The notes under the pieces: model-generated
Database searches by the model: none
What the model was told of the DNA's origin: nothing
Seen by the model: only the letters and a program-made list of their open reading frames with translations
Made by a program: the position numbers and the translations under genes
Origin: an uncultured Polaromonas sp.
GTDB taxonomy: Bacteria; Pseudomonadota; Gammaproteobacteria; Burkholderiales; Burkholderiaceae
Assembly: GCA_946479075.1 (NCBI GenBank)
Contig: CAMLDT010000016.1
Coordinates: 1-28,526, forward strand
DNA: 28,526 nt
Reading direction: 5' to 3'
Part shown: positions 7,387-15,539 of the stretch, one piece after another
Numbering within the stretch: the stretch's first letter is position 1
How the letters are laid out: each line of letters begins with the position of its first letter

Positions 7387-8390
7387 GCCGCTGCCCTCGC
7401 GATGCCGGTCCAGGCGACACGCAGCGCCTGCTGGGCTGCGGGTGCGGCTACGCTCAGGCGCACATGACCGGCCAGGCCGAAGGACGCCGTGTCGCGCAGC
7501 TTGATACCGTGCGCGCGCAAGGCCGCCAGTGCCTGCGCCAGCGGCAACCCCGCGGGCGAGACCGGGCGGGTACAGAAAAAATTGGCTTCGCTGGGCAGGC
7601 AGTCCCAGCCCAGCGACTCACACAGCGCGATCTGCGCGGCTTTCCATTGCCGCAGCGCCGGCAGACTGTCCGCCAGCCAGGCCTGCACTTCGGCGCTGAC
7701 CCAGGCCTGCAGCATGGCGACGCCATGCGCTCCCACTGGCCAGGACGGCGCCAGTGCTTCGAGTTGCGCCACATGGTGCGCCTGTCGCTGCGGCGCGATA
7801 GCGTAGGCCGCACGCACACCTGTCAGACCCAAAGCCTTGTTCGGTGTCCAGAGTTGCCACACGTCTTGCAGCGTTTCGCCCTGCCATGGCGACCGGCCGT
7901 CCAGGCGCAGGGGTTCGTAGGCGCGGTCCAGCACATGGAAGACGTCCGCGCCTGCGCAAGCTTCGGGCGCCTGCGCCTGTCCCAGCGGGCTGGAAGGGTC
8001 GCAGGACCAGCGCAGTTGCGCCGGCGCCGGCAGCGCGGTGACGGGCAGCTTCCACGCCGCCGCCGCCTGCGCATAGTCACCGTAGCTGTGGCGGGGCAAA
8101 CAGACCGAGCGGGCGCCTGCCTGCGCGGCCAGCGCGGTCATGCGGAAGATGAATTCGCTGGCGCTGCCGGCCAGCACGACGCGCTGGCTGTCCACCCCAT
8201 GAAATTCCGCCAGTTGCCGGCGCAGGCCGGTGTAGGCCGCGTCGGGATAGGCGGTGGCATCGGCCCGCTGCACCGCCGCCAGCGCCAGCGGGCAAGGGCC
8301 GCCGGCGTGGCTGTTGCTGGAAAAGTCGTGCAGCGGCACGCCCTGCCCATCGGGCCCCCCGTGTTCGCGGACAGCTTGCGGACCGGTCAT
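7383..8390 (-). CDS. cobD: Threonine-phosphate decarboxylase-like PLP enzyme (CobD/CobC type)
   Basis: The 335-residue fold-type I PLP protein is expected to make (R)-1-amino-2-propanol O-2-phosphate from L-threonine phosphate for the nucleotide-loop linker of cobalamin. The internal-aldimine lysine is Lys185 in TPNKALGLTGVRAAYA, which matches the consensus around the PLP lysine of CobD. Asp155 in LDRAYEPL fits the pyridine-nitrogen contact, and DPSSPLG at 131-137 replaces the usual NPNNPTG. I chose the ATG at 8390, which forms an ATGA overlap with the stop of cbiB; the frame stays open upstream, but that part lies inside cbiB. The cobQ start overlaps its stop in the same way. CbiB, the enzyme using its product, is the adjacent gene. 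Confidence 0.88.
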   Translation of the reverse strand: MTGPQAVREHGGPDGQGVPLHDFSSNSHAGGPCPLALAAVQRADATAYPDAAYTGLRRQLAEFHGVDSQRVVLAGSASEFIFRMTALAAQAGARSVCLPRHSYGDYAQAAAAWKLPVTALPAPAQLRWSCDPSSPLGQAQAPEACAGADVFHVLDRAYEPLRLDGRSPWQGETLQDVWQLWTPNKALGLTGVRAAYAIAPQRQAHHVAQLEALAPSWPVGAHGVAMLQAWVSAEVQAWLADSLPALRQWKAAQIALCESLGWDCLPSEANFFCTRPVSPAGLPLAQALAALRAHGIKLRDTASFGLAGHVRLSVAAPAAQQALRVAWTGIARAAA

Positions 8391-9442
8391 GGCGACAGCC
8401 CCGCCAACATCACAATAGCTATCAAAAACATAGCTGACTTCGCACACAGGACAAGGGCAAACACCGCTTTTGATGCATAGTTTTGGGCCGAAGCGGTGTC
8501 GGCGGGTTCGGCCGGCCGGCCCGTGGCGTTGAGCGTGTACACGCCGGGCTTGCGCAGGCTGACGCCCAGCGCCAGCGCCATGGCGGCCATCGGCCAGCCG
8601 CTGTTGGGCGACGGCGTCTTGGCCGCTTCCCAGCGCAAGGCGCCCACCGGCAGGCCCCGCACCACCAGCGCCAGCAGCATGGCCGTCAGGCGCGCCGGCA
8701 ACCAGGACAACACATCGTCGGCACGTGCCGCCCACTTGCCGGCCCACTCCCAGTGCCGGCCGCGGTGCACGCCGCGGTAACCCCACATCGCATCGGCGGT
8801 GTTGGCAAAGCGGTAGATGGCCGCGCCCGGCAGGCCGAACAGCGCGAACCAGAACACCGGCGCCACCACCGAATCATTGAGGTTCTCGGCCAGCGACTCG
8901 ATGGCGCTTTCACGCACCTCGCTCTCGCTGAGCAATGCCGTGTTGCGGCTGACCAGCCAGGCCAGGCGTGCGCGCCCGGCTTCCACCGATTGCTGCAGGG
9001 CGATTTCAACCGCACCGACCTCGTCGTGCAGCATGCGCCAGGACAGGGCGCATTTCATCAGCCAGCCCATGAACACCACCAGCAGCACCGCCAGCGCGGC
9101 GTTGTCCAAGCCGGGGTCCAGCACCAGCCGCGTGACCTGGCGAAAAGCCAGCGCCTGCAGGGCGGCCGCCAGCGTCCCGACCAGCAGCGCGCCCAGGCAC
9201 CAGGCCAGCGCCCCGCCCACAAAGGCCACCGCCGGTGATCGGGCCGACATGGCGTCGCCGCAAGCCTGCAGGTAACGGCCCATGAGAACGACGGGGTGAA
9301 AGGTGGAAGGAGGTTCGCCCCAGCGCGCGTCGATGGACAGTGCCAGCAGCAGCACCAGCACAAACACCAGGACGATGGCAACACAGATGGCCAGCCCTTC
9401 GACAGTCTGGCCAAGCTCGAAAAGGCGCCAGGCGGTCAGCAT
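8387..9442 (-). CDS. cbiB: Adenosylcobinamide-phosphate synthase CbiB
   Basis: This integral membrane enzyme (351 residues from the chosen ATG at 9442) attaches aminopropanol or its phosphate to cobyric acid. Supporting motifs are the early DARWGEPPSTFHPVVLMGR, the central ESAIESLAENLNDSVVAPVFW, and YRFANTADAMWGYR, all typical of CbiB. The start at 9442 has GAGG 8 bases upstream; an in-frame upstream ATG at 9517 would add 25 unconvincing residues. The last 30 or so residues, including the final hydrophobic stretch ending AMFLIAIVMLAGLSP, coincide with a short palindromic repeat, so the C-terminal membrane segment appears to be repeat-derived. The stop overlaps the cobD start. About 100 bases separate it from cobO, the largest gap inside the operon. 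Confidence 0.9.
   Translation of the reverse strand: MLTAWRLFELGQTVEGLAICVAIVLVFVLVLLLALSIDARWGEPPSTFHPVVLMGRYLQACGDAMSARSPAVAFVGGALAWCLGALLVGTLAAALQALAFRQVTRLVLDPGLDNAALAVLLVVFMGWLMKCALSWRMLHDEVGAVEIALQQSVEAGRARLAWLVSRNTALLSESEVRESAIESLAENLNDSVVAPVFWFALFGLPGAAIYRFANTADAMWGYRGVHRGRHWEWAGKWAARADDVLSWLPARLTAMLLALVVRGLPVGALRWEAAKTPSPNSGWPMAAMALALGVSLRKPGVYTLNATGRPAEPADTASAQNYASKAVFALVLCAKSAMFLIAIVMLAGLSP
8413..8476. repeat. Short palindromic repeat, copy 1 (inside 3' end of cbiB)
   Basis: The core GCTATCAAAAACATAGCTG contains the inverted arms AGCTAT/ATAGCT (8417-8434) and is followed by a GACAAGGGC tail. It aligns without gaps to the block at 12965 in cobU, with about 34 of 45 positions identical and 21 of 23 in the core. 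Similar ATAGCTATCAAAA-type repeats are, in my recollection, very common in Comamonadaceae. Outer limits are approximate. Confidence 0.7.
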
Positions 9443-9544
9443 CGGCGGCCCTCGGGCCGGGCCGACATGAAACGGAGCGGAATCACTGGAAATGGCATGG
9501 CGGCATCGTAACGCCATCGCCCGGGCTGGCCGGGCAGGCGGGGT
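9443..9544 (-). other. Non-coding gap between cobO and cbiB
   Basis: This is the only sizeable gap in the cobalamin operon, about 100 bases. I see no terminator hairpin followed by a U tract and no convincing promoter. The frame of cbiB stays open through most of it, so part of it could be translated if the start at 9517 is used. Confidence 0.4.
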
Positions 9545-10126
9545 TCAGTCCTCGATGCCGCGTTGCGCCGGCACTCCGGCGTTGAAAGCATGCTTGATCT
9601 TGGTCATCTCGGTGACCGTATCGGCCAGTTCGATGATCTCCGGCGGGCAACGCCGGCCGGTGATCACCACATGCACGTCCCGGGGCCGTTCTTTCAGGGT
9701 CTGCACCACGTCCTCCAGCGGCATCCAGCCGTAAATCAGCGGGTAGGTCAGCTCGTCCAGCACGACCATGAAGTTCTCGCCGCCGAGGATGGCTGCTTTG
9801 GCTTTTTGCCAGCCATTGCGCGCGAGCTGCGCCGAGTGTTCGAGGTCCTGGCTCTTCCAGCTGAAGCCGTCGCCCAGGCCTTCAATCGGGATACCGAGCT
9901 GCTCGAACATGCGGTGCTCGCCGAAACGCGCGCTCGGCACCTTCATGAACTGGAAAATTTTCACGGCCTTGCCGTGCACATGGTGGCGGCCGTGGGCGCG
10001 CAAGGCCAGGCCGAAAGCGGCGGTGCTTTTACCCTTGCCGTCACCGGTGTTGACAATGATCAGGCCGCGGCGTTCGCCCTCGGGCTTGTCATAGGGTTTG
10101 GCGGTAGGTGGTGTTTCAGTCTGCAT
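9545..10126 (-). CDS. cobO: Corrinoid adenosyltransferase CobO/BtuR
   Basis: The 193-residue cytoplasmic enzyme transfers the 5'-deoxyadenosyl group from ATP to cob(I)yrinic acid a,c-diamide and other corrinoids. It has the family P-loop [10 protein letters not shown] at residues 26-35, then [30 protein letters not shown] and the late [22 protein letters not shown] signature. Length and motif order match CobA/CobO enzymes rather than the PduO or EutT types. The gene starts 9 bases after the btuD stop, consistent with one transcript. Confidence 0.95.
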   Translation of the reverse strand: MQTETPPTAKPYDKPEGERRGLIIVNTGDGKGKSTAAFGLALRAHGRHHVHGKAVKIFQFMKVPSARFGEHRMFEQLGIPIEGLGDGFSWKSQDLEHSAQLARNGWQKAKAAILGGENFMVVLDELTYPLIYGWMPLEDVVQTLKERPRDVHVVITGRRCPPEIIELADTVTEMTKIKHAFNAGVPAQRGIED

Positions 10127-10135
10127 GGTGTTCTT

Positions 10136-10905
<770 letters not shown>

Positions 10906-10909
<4 letters not shown>

Positions 10910-11913
10910 GGCACGCCGCTCCGCGGTGAACGCTTGTGCATCAGCCACAGCAGGTAAGTGCCGCCCAGGACCGCCGTCAGGATGCCGACCGGCAGCTCCT
11001 GCGGCGCGATCAGCCAGCGCGCGCCCAGGTCGGCCGTCATGAGCAGCAGGCCGCCCATGAGCGCCGACAGCACGATGAGCCAGGCATGGGTGGTCTTGAC
11101 CACCGACCGCACCAGGTGCGGCGCGGCCAGCCCGACAAACGCAATCAGGCCGGTTTGCGCCACGGCCGTGCCTGTGGCCAGCGCCAGCACAGCCACCAGC
11201 GCCGCACGCATGCCCCCCAGCGGCAGGCCCAGGCTCCTGGCCGTGGCCTCACCCAGCGCCAGGCTGTCCAGCACAGGGGCCAGCGCCCAGGCCAGCAGCA
11301 GGCACAGCGCACCCAGCGCGGCCATGATGGCGCAGGCGCTCCAGCCGACCAGCCCGGTACTGCCCAGCATGAAGCCGGTCAGCGCCACCAGAATGTCGGC
11401 GGAAGTCATGGTGACCAGGTCTTTCACCGCACCCAGCACCACGCCCACAATCACCCCGGCCAGCAACAGCCGCAGGGTTTGCTGCACGCCACGCGCCAGC
11501 AGCAGGGTCAGCAGCACCGCCAGCACCGCACCGAGAAAAGCCGCCCCCGTCAGCCCCAGCCGCACCAGCCATTGGGTGGTCGATGGCGAAGCACCAAACA
11601 GCATCAGCGCCACCGCCACCCCCAGCGATGCGCCCGATGCGCTGCCCAGCAAATACGGGTCGGCCAGCGGGTTGCGAAAAAGCCCCTGGGCGACAGCTCC
11701 CGCCAACCCCAGCAAGGCCCCGGCCAGCCAGGCGCCCAGGGTGCGCGGCAGGCGGATGTCCCAGACGATTTGCATCGCCACCGTGTCATGCCGCGCGGCC
11801 AGCACGCTTTCAAAACCCGTGCTGCCAACACCCGCCCCCAGCAGCACCAGCAGGGCGGCCAGCACCAGCAGCGCAAGGCACAGCCAGAAAGCGCGGCGGC
11901 GTTGTGAAGTCAT
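10906..11913 (-). CDS. btuC: Cobalamin ABC transporter permease (FecCD family)
   Basis: The 335-residue polytopic membrane protein has about ten hydrophobic segments. The FecCD/BtuC signature is present: GAVAQGLFRNPLADPYLLG near the first third. A second block, VGLAAPHLVR, near residue 250 corresponds to the cytoplasmic loop region contacting the ATPase. I chose the ATG at 11913, which overlaps the btuF stop by 4 bases; codons further upstream (to 11952) lie within btuF. With BtuD and BtuF it should form the BtuCDF importer that carries B12 from periplasm to cytoplasm. Confidence 0.92.
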
Positions 11914-12782
11914 GGCGCCCGGGTGGCGCCCGGCGCCTTGTCCACCAGGCACTGCGCCATCAGGCGGGCCGCTTCACCCATGCGCGGGCCAGGCCGCACC
12001 ATCACATCCGACTCTGCAGCCTTGAAGCGGCAGATGCGCCCTTCGCGCACGGCCCTGATGGCCTGCCACCCGGGGCGCTGCTCCATGCCCTGCGCGCTGC
12101 GCTCACCCACCATGATGAGGTCGGGATTGGCACGCACCACAAACTCCGGGTTGATTTTGGGGAAAGGACCCATGGCAGCGGGGATGATGTTTTTCACGCC
12201 CAGCCGCGTCAGGGTCTCGCCCATGAAGGAGCTTTCGCCCGCGGCGTAAGGGCCGTTGTTGACCTCGAAATACACACGCGTTTTTTTGAGGCTGGCCGGC
12301 ACCGATTGCGCAGCGGCCGACACGCTGGCATCGATCACGCGCCAGATTTTCTGCGCATCGTCCACCGCCAGCAACTGGCCCAGCTTGTCGAGCACACGCT
12401 GGACGTCCGCATGGTTTTTGGGTTCCAGCACCAGGACTTTCACGCCCAGCGCTTCAAGCCGCTGCGTGACGCGCGAAGACCTGGCGAGCACCACCACGTC
12501 GGGCTTGAGTGCAACGACCGCTTCAACATTCGGGTCAAGGCCGCCGCCGACCTTCGGCAACGCAAGCACCAGATCCGGCCAGTTGGAATAACGGTCCACG
12601 CCCACCAGCCGCGCGCACGCGCCCAGGGCGCAAATCGATTCGGTCAGCGAAGGCAACAGGGACACGATGCGCTGCGGCGTTTGCGGCAGCCGCACGGTGA
12701 CGCCGCGCTCGTCAACGATGTCGATGGCGTGCGCCGCCAGCGCACTGGCCGCGAGCAGCACGGCAGCTAGCCCTTTTTTCAT
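11910..12782 (-). CDS. btuF: Periplasmic cobalamin-binding protein
   Basis: The 290-residue protein has a clear signal peptide, MKKGLAAVLLAASALAAHA, with cleavage near residue 19, followed by the class III binding-protein fold. QRIVSLLPSLTESICALGA is the typical first-lobe start of BtuF, and the LKPDVVVL segment follows near residue 93. Its start overlaps the cobU stop as ATGA and its stop overlaps btuC, placing receptor and permease together. It should deliver corrinoids to BtuCD after passage through BtuB. Confidence 0.92.
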   Translation of the reverse strand: MKKGLAAVLLAASALAAHAIDIVDERGVTVRLPQTPQRIVSLLPSLTESICALGACARLVGVDRYSNWPDLVLALPKVGGGLDPNVEAVVALKPDVVVLARSSRVTQRLEALGVKVLVLEPKNHADVQRVLDKLGQLLAVDDAQKIWRVIDASVSAAAQSVPASLKKTRVYFEVNNGPYAAGESSFMGETLTRLGVKNIIPAAMGPFPKINPEFVVRANPDLIMVGERSAQGMEQRPGWQAIRAVREGRICRFKAAESDVMVRPGPRMGEAARLMAQCLVDKAPGATRAP

Positions 12783-13369
12783 GCCGGCTCCTTGAGTGCC
12801 AGCGGCAGCCCCGCCGCCATGAAGGTGACGCGTTCGCAGGCGGCGGCCACGTCCTGGTTCAGGCGGCCGAGCGCATCGACAAACTCCCGCGTCTCTCGCC
12901 CCAGGGGAATCACCCCCAGCCCGATCTCGTTGCCGACCAGAACCAGCGGTCCGTCACACCCCTGAATCGCTATCAAAAGCATAGCTGCTTGCGCTTGTGG
13001 GTCAAGGGCTGGAGGGCGATTTGGCTGTGAATTTTCAGCCGGTATCAGCAGGTTGGTCAGCCACAGGGTGAGGCAATCCACCACCAGCAGCGTGTGTGCA
13101 CCACCGTGCTGCGTGATCGCCTGCGCCAGGTTCAGCGGCTCCTCGACCGTCACCATGCCCGGCACACGTTCGGCCCGGTCCTGCTGGTGGCGGACGATAC
13201 GCGCGCACATTTCAGCGTCCCCGGCTTGGGCCGTGGCAATCAGCACGGCCCTGTGCTGCGGCGACTGCGCCAGCCAGTCCCGCGCCAGCATCTCGGCACG
13301 GCGCGACTTGCCGCTGCGCTGGCCGCCGAGGATCAATTCGCTGCGGGCGAGCTCAGCCATGCTGCGCAT
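12779..13369 (-). CDS. cobU: Bifunctional adenosylcobinamide kinase / adenosylcobinamide-phosphate guanylyltransferase
   Basis: CobU phosphorylates adenosylcobinamide and then forms the GDP derivative that CobS uses. The 196-residue protein has the P-loop GGQRSGKS at residues 15-22, VDCLTLWLTNLL, LVGNEIGLGVIPLG and the terminal VTFMAAGLPLALK. The start is ambiguous: ATG at 13369 (used here) or ATG at 13360, three codons later. Between TNLLI and PLVLVGNE, a region that is variable in the family, about 20 residues ending AMLLIAI are encoded by the same palindromic repeat found in cbiB. The catalytic motifs on both sides are intact, so the protein is probably functional. Confidence 0.92.
   Translation of the reverse strand: MRSMAELARSELILGGQRSGKSRRAEMLARDWLAQSPQHRAVLIATAQAGDAEMCARIVRHQQDRAERVPGMVTVEEPLNLAQAITQHGGAHTLLVVDCLTLWLTNLLIPAENSQPNRPPALDPQAQAAMLLIAIQGCDGPLVLVGNEIGLGVIPLGRETREFVDALGRLNQDVAAACERVTFMAAGLPLALKEPA
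12965..13026. repeat. Short palindromic repeat, copy 2 (inside cobU)
   Basis: The core GCTATCAAAAGCATAGCTG is followed by CTTGCGCTTGTGGGTCAAGGGC. It has the same orientation and the same codon phase as copy 1 at 8413 (offset 4551 bases, a multiple of three), so both copies are read as AM(F/L)LIAI at one end. The GCGCTTG segment and the AAGGGC tail fit the repeat form I recall from Comamonadaceae. Outer limits are approximate. Confidence 0.72.
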
Positions 13370-14180
13370 TCCATTGCAGGATCAGACGGTGGATCTGCGC
13401 CACCCCGTCGGTCAGCGCCGCCGGCCCGGGTTGCAGGATTTCGGCCGACTTGATTTCAAACAGCTGCTGGTTTTTCACGGCGTTGACGTTCTCCCAGCCC
13501 GCCCTGGCGCGCACATGCTCGGGGCGAAACTTGCGGCCGCACCAGGAGCCCAAAATGATGTCGGGGTTGCGCTGCACGATCTCGCCGCCATCGGCAATGA
13601 TGCGGTCCTTGCCCATGGGCTGCAAGGCCAGCTCCGGAAAACAGTCGTCGCCGCCGGCAATACCGATCAACTCGGACACCCAGGCGATGGCGCTGATGTG
13701 CGGGTCGTACCACTCCTCGAAAAACACGCGCGGCCGGCGTTTGAGCGCCGATGCGGCACGCTCGATCTCCAGCAGACGCTGCTGCATGCCCCGGATCAGT
13801 TCGAGGCCGCGCGCCTCGCGCCCGACCATGGCGGCCAGCTGATACAGCATGGAGAAAATCTCTGCCACGCTGCGCTGGTTGAAGATGGTGACGGCGATGC
13901 CTTTTTTAATGAGCTGGGACGCGATGTCAGCCTGCAGATCGGAAAAGCCAATCACGCAATCGGGCTGCAGTTCGACGATCTTGTCGATCTTCGCGTTCAG
14001 GAAGGCACTGACTTTCGGTTTTTCCTCACGCGCACGCGGCGGGCGCACGGTGTAGCCCGAAATGCCGACGATGCGCCGCTCCTCGCCCAGCAGATAAAGC
14101 CATTCAGTCGGTTCCTCGGTCAGGCAGACGATGCGCTGCGGACCATAGGCCATGGTGCGCCAGTCCATGGATCCGTTCAT
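13353..14180 (-). CDS. BtuF-like corrinoid-binding protein without signal peptide
   Basis: The 275-residue protein has the fold signature of BtuF/FhuD-type receptors: PQRIVCLTEEPTEWLYLLGEERRIVGISGYT at the start and KIVELQPDCVIGFSDLQADIASQLIKKGI after it. It begins MNGSMDWRTMAYGPQ and shows no hydrophobic leader, unlike BtuF at 12782. Its ATG overlaps the cbiA stop by 4 bases and its 3' end overlaps cobU. A later in-frame start would cut into the fold, so lack of export looks real. It may bind corrinoid in the cytoplasm, or it may have lost its leader. The family assignment is good; the function is open. Confidence 0.8.
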   Translation of the reverse strand: MNGSMDWRTMAYGPQRIVCLTEEPTEWLYLLGEERRIVGISGYTVRPPRAREEKPKVSAFLNAKIDKIVELQPDCVIGFSDLQADIASQLIKKGIAVTIFNQRSVAEIFSMLYQLAAMVGREARGLELIRGMQQRLLEIERAASALKRRPRVFFEEWYDPHISAIAWVSELIGIAGGDDCFPELALQPMGKDRIIADGGEIVQRNPDIILGSWCGRKFRPEHVRARAGWENVNAVKNQQLFEIKSAEILQPGPAALTDGVAQIHRLILQWNAQHG

Positions 14181-15520
14181 GGCATGCCTTTCAGAAACAG
14201 TGAGGCCGCAGCGGCCGGATTCGACGCAAACCAGGCATGGAAGTAGCTCGCTTTCAGATTGTCCGCCGGCCCGGCCACATACAGCGCCTCGCCTTCGCCG
14301 CGCAGCTTGCGCCCCGGCGCAGCTTCAGTGCGCGCCGCAGGCAGCAAGGGCGTGTCGCAGGTGGAGTAGTGAAAGGTATGGCCGCGCAAGCTGCCCCCCG
14401 AAACAGCCAGCTGCTGCGGCCCCAGCGCCGCGATGCGGGTGTGCACCGTCACGCGTCCCGGCATCAAGCCCCAGGCCGCGAAACGTTGGCCGTCAGCGGT
14501 TTGCAGTTCGTCGAACAGCGCCATCATGCCGCCGCATTCCGCCCAGACCGGCTTGCCGGCTGCCACGTGGGCGGCAAGGGCGCGTTGCATGGCGCTGTGC
14601 TCTGCCAGCCTGGCTGCATGCAACTCGGGGTAACCCCCGGGCAGCCACAGGGCATCGCACTCAGGCAGGACAGCGCCGGCCAGCGGCGAGAAAAAGACCA
14701 GCCGGGCGCCCAGCGCCTGCAGGCAGTCGAGGTTGGCCGCATAGATAAAACAGAAGGCCGCGTCGCGCGCGACGGCAATGGTCACGCCCTGCAGCAGGGT
14801 CGGCGCTGCATGCCCCTCGGTCGACGCAGCAAAATCCACCGACCAGGCCTGCAGCGCATCCCTATCCACCTGCCCCAGTGCCGTCGCAGCGAGTGCGTCG
14901 GCAGCGGCGTCCAGCCGGGCCATGGCATCGTCCATCTCGGCAGACATCACCAGGCCCAGGTGCCGCTCCGGCAGATTAAAAGCCGGATTGCGCATCAAGG
15001 CGCCCTGCCATTGCGCCGGATCACGCAGACTCTCCGACAGCATCGCCGCATGGCCGTCGGAAGCCACGCGGTTGGCCAGCACGCCGGCAAAACGCAAGCC
15101 GTCGCGGTAGGACTGAAGCCCCCAGGCCAGCGCGCCGAATGTGCCGGCCATCGCGCCGGCGTCGATCACCGCCAGCACCGGCAGGCCAAAATGCTGCGCC
15201 AGATCGGCGGCGCTGGGCTGGCCGTCAAAAAGGCCCATCACCCCTTCGACGATGATCAGGTCGGCATGCTCCCCCGCATCGCGCAGGCGCTGCGCGCAGT
15301 CGGCCTCGCCGGTCATCCACAAATCGAGCTGGTGCACCGGCGCGCCGCTGGCCAGCGCCAGCCAGCAGGGGTCCAGAAAGTCGGGCCCGCACTTGAACAC
15401 CCGCACCCGCCGGCCCTGCCGCGTATGCAAGCGTGCCAGCGCGCAAGCCACGGTGGTCTTGCCCTGACCGGAGGCCGGGGCAGCGATCAGGATGGCGGGG
15501 CAGCGGATGGGTTCGGTCAT
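14177..15520 (-). CDS. cbiA: Cobyrinic acid a,c-diamide synthase
   Basis: The 447-residue enzyme amidates the a and c side chains of cobyrinate or hydrogenobyrinate using glutamine and ATP. The N-terminal nucleotide-binding domain begins with APASGQGKTTVACALARLH at residues 14-32 and has FKCGPDFLDP and VEGVMGLFDG. The C-terminal glutamine amidotransferase domain has LWLPGGYPELHA, the nucleophile Cys329 in AECGGMMAL, and GHTFHYS late in the chain. This distinguishes it from CobQ, which has a different N-terminal signature. It lies 19 bases after btuB. Its presence means the locus handles early intermediates, not only finished B12. Confidence 0.94.
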   Translation of the reverse strand: MTEPIRCPAILIAAPASGQGKTTVACALARLHTRQGRRVRVFKCGPDFLDPCWLALASGAPVHQLDLWMTGEADCAQRLRDAGEHADLIIVEGVMGLFDGQPSAADLAQHFGLPVLAVIDAGAMAGTFGALAWGLQSYRDGLRFAGVLANRVASDGHAAMLSESLRDPAQWQGALMRNPAFNLPERHLGLVMSAEMDDAMARLDAAADALAATALGQVDRDALQAWSVDFAASTEGHAAPTLLQGVTIAVARDAAFCFIYAANLDCLQALGARLVFFSPLAGAVLPECDALWLPGGYPELHAARLAEHSAMQRALAAHVAAGKPVWAECGGMMALFDELQTADGQRFAAWGLMPGRVTVHTRIAALGPQQLAVSGGSLRGHTFHYSTCDTPLLPAARTEAAPGRKLRGEGEALYVAGPADNLKASYFHAWFASNPAAAASLFLKGMP

Positions 15521-15539
15521 GGGCGGGATGGCTGGATGC

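Noticed and set aside
8391..8786. Upstream extension of the cobD frame
   Set aside because: It lies wholly within cbiB, and the ATG at 8390 forms the same ATGA junction used throughout the operon.
11583..12770. Long plus-strand frame of 395 codons across btuC and btuF
   Set aside because: It is antisense to two firmly identified genes; its Arg/His/Gln-rich composition is typical of GC-rich reverse-frame shadows. The same holds for 14237-15625 and 16383-17390.
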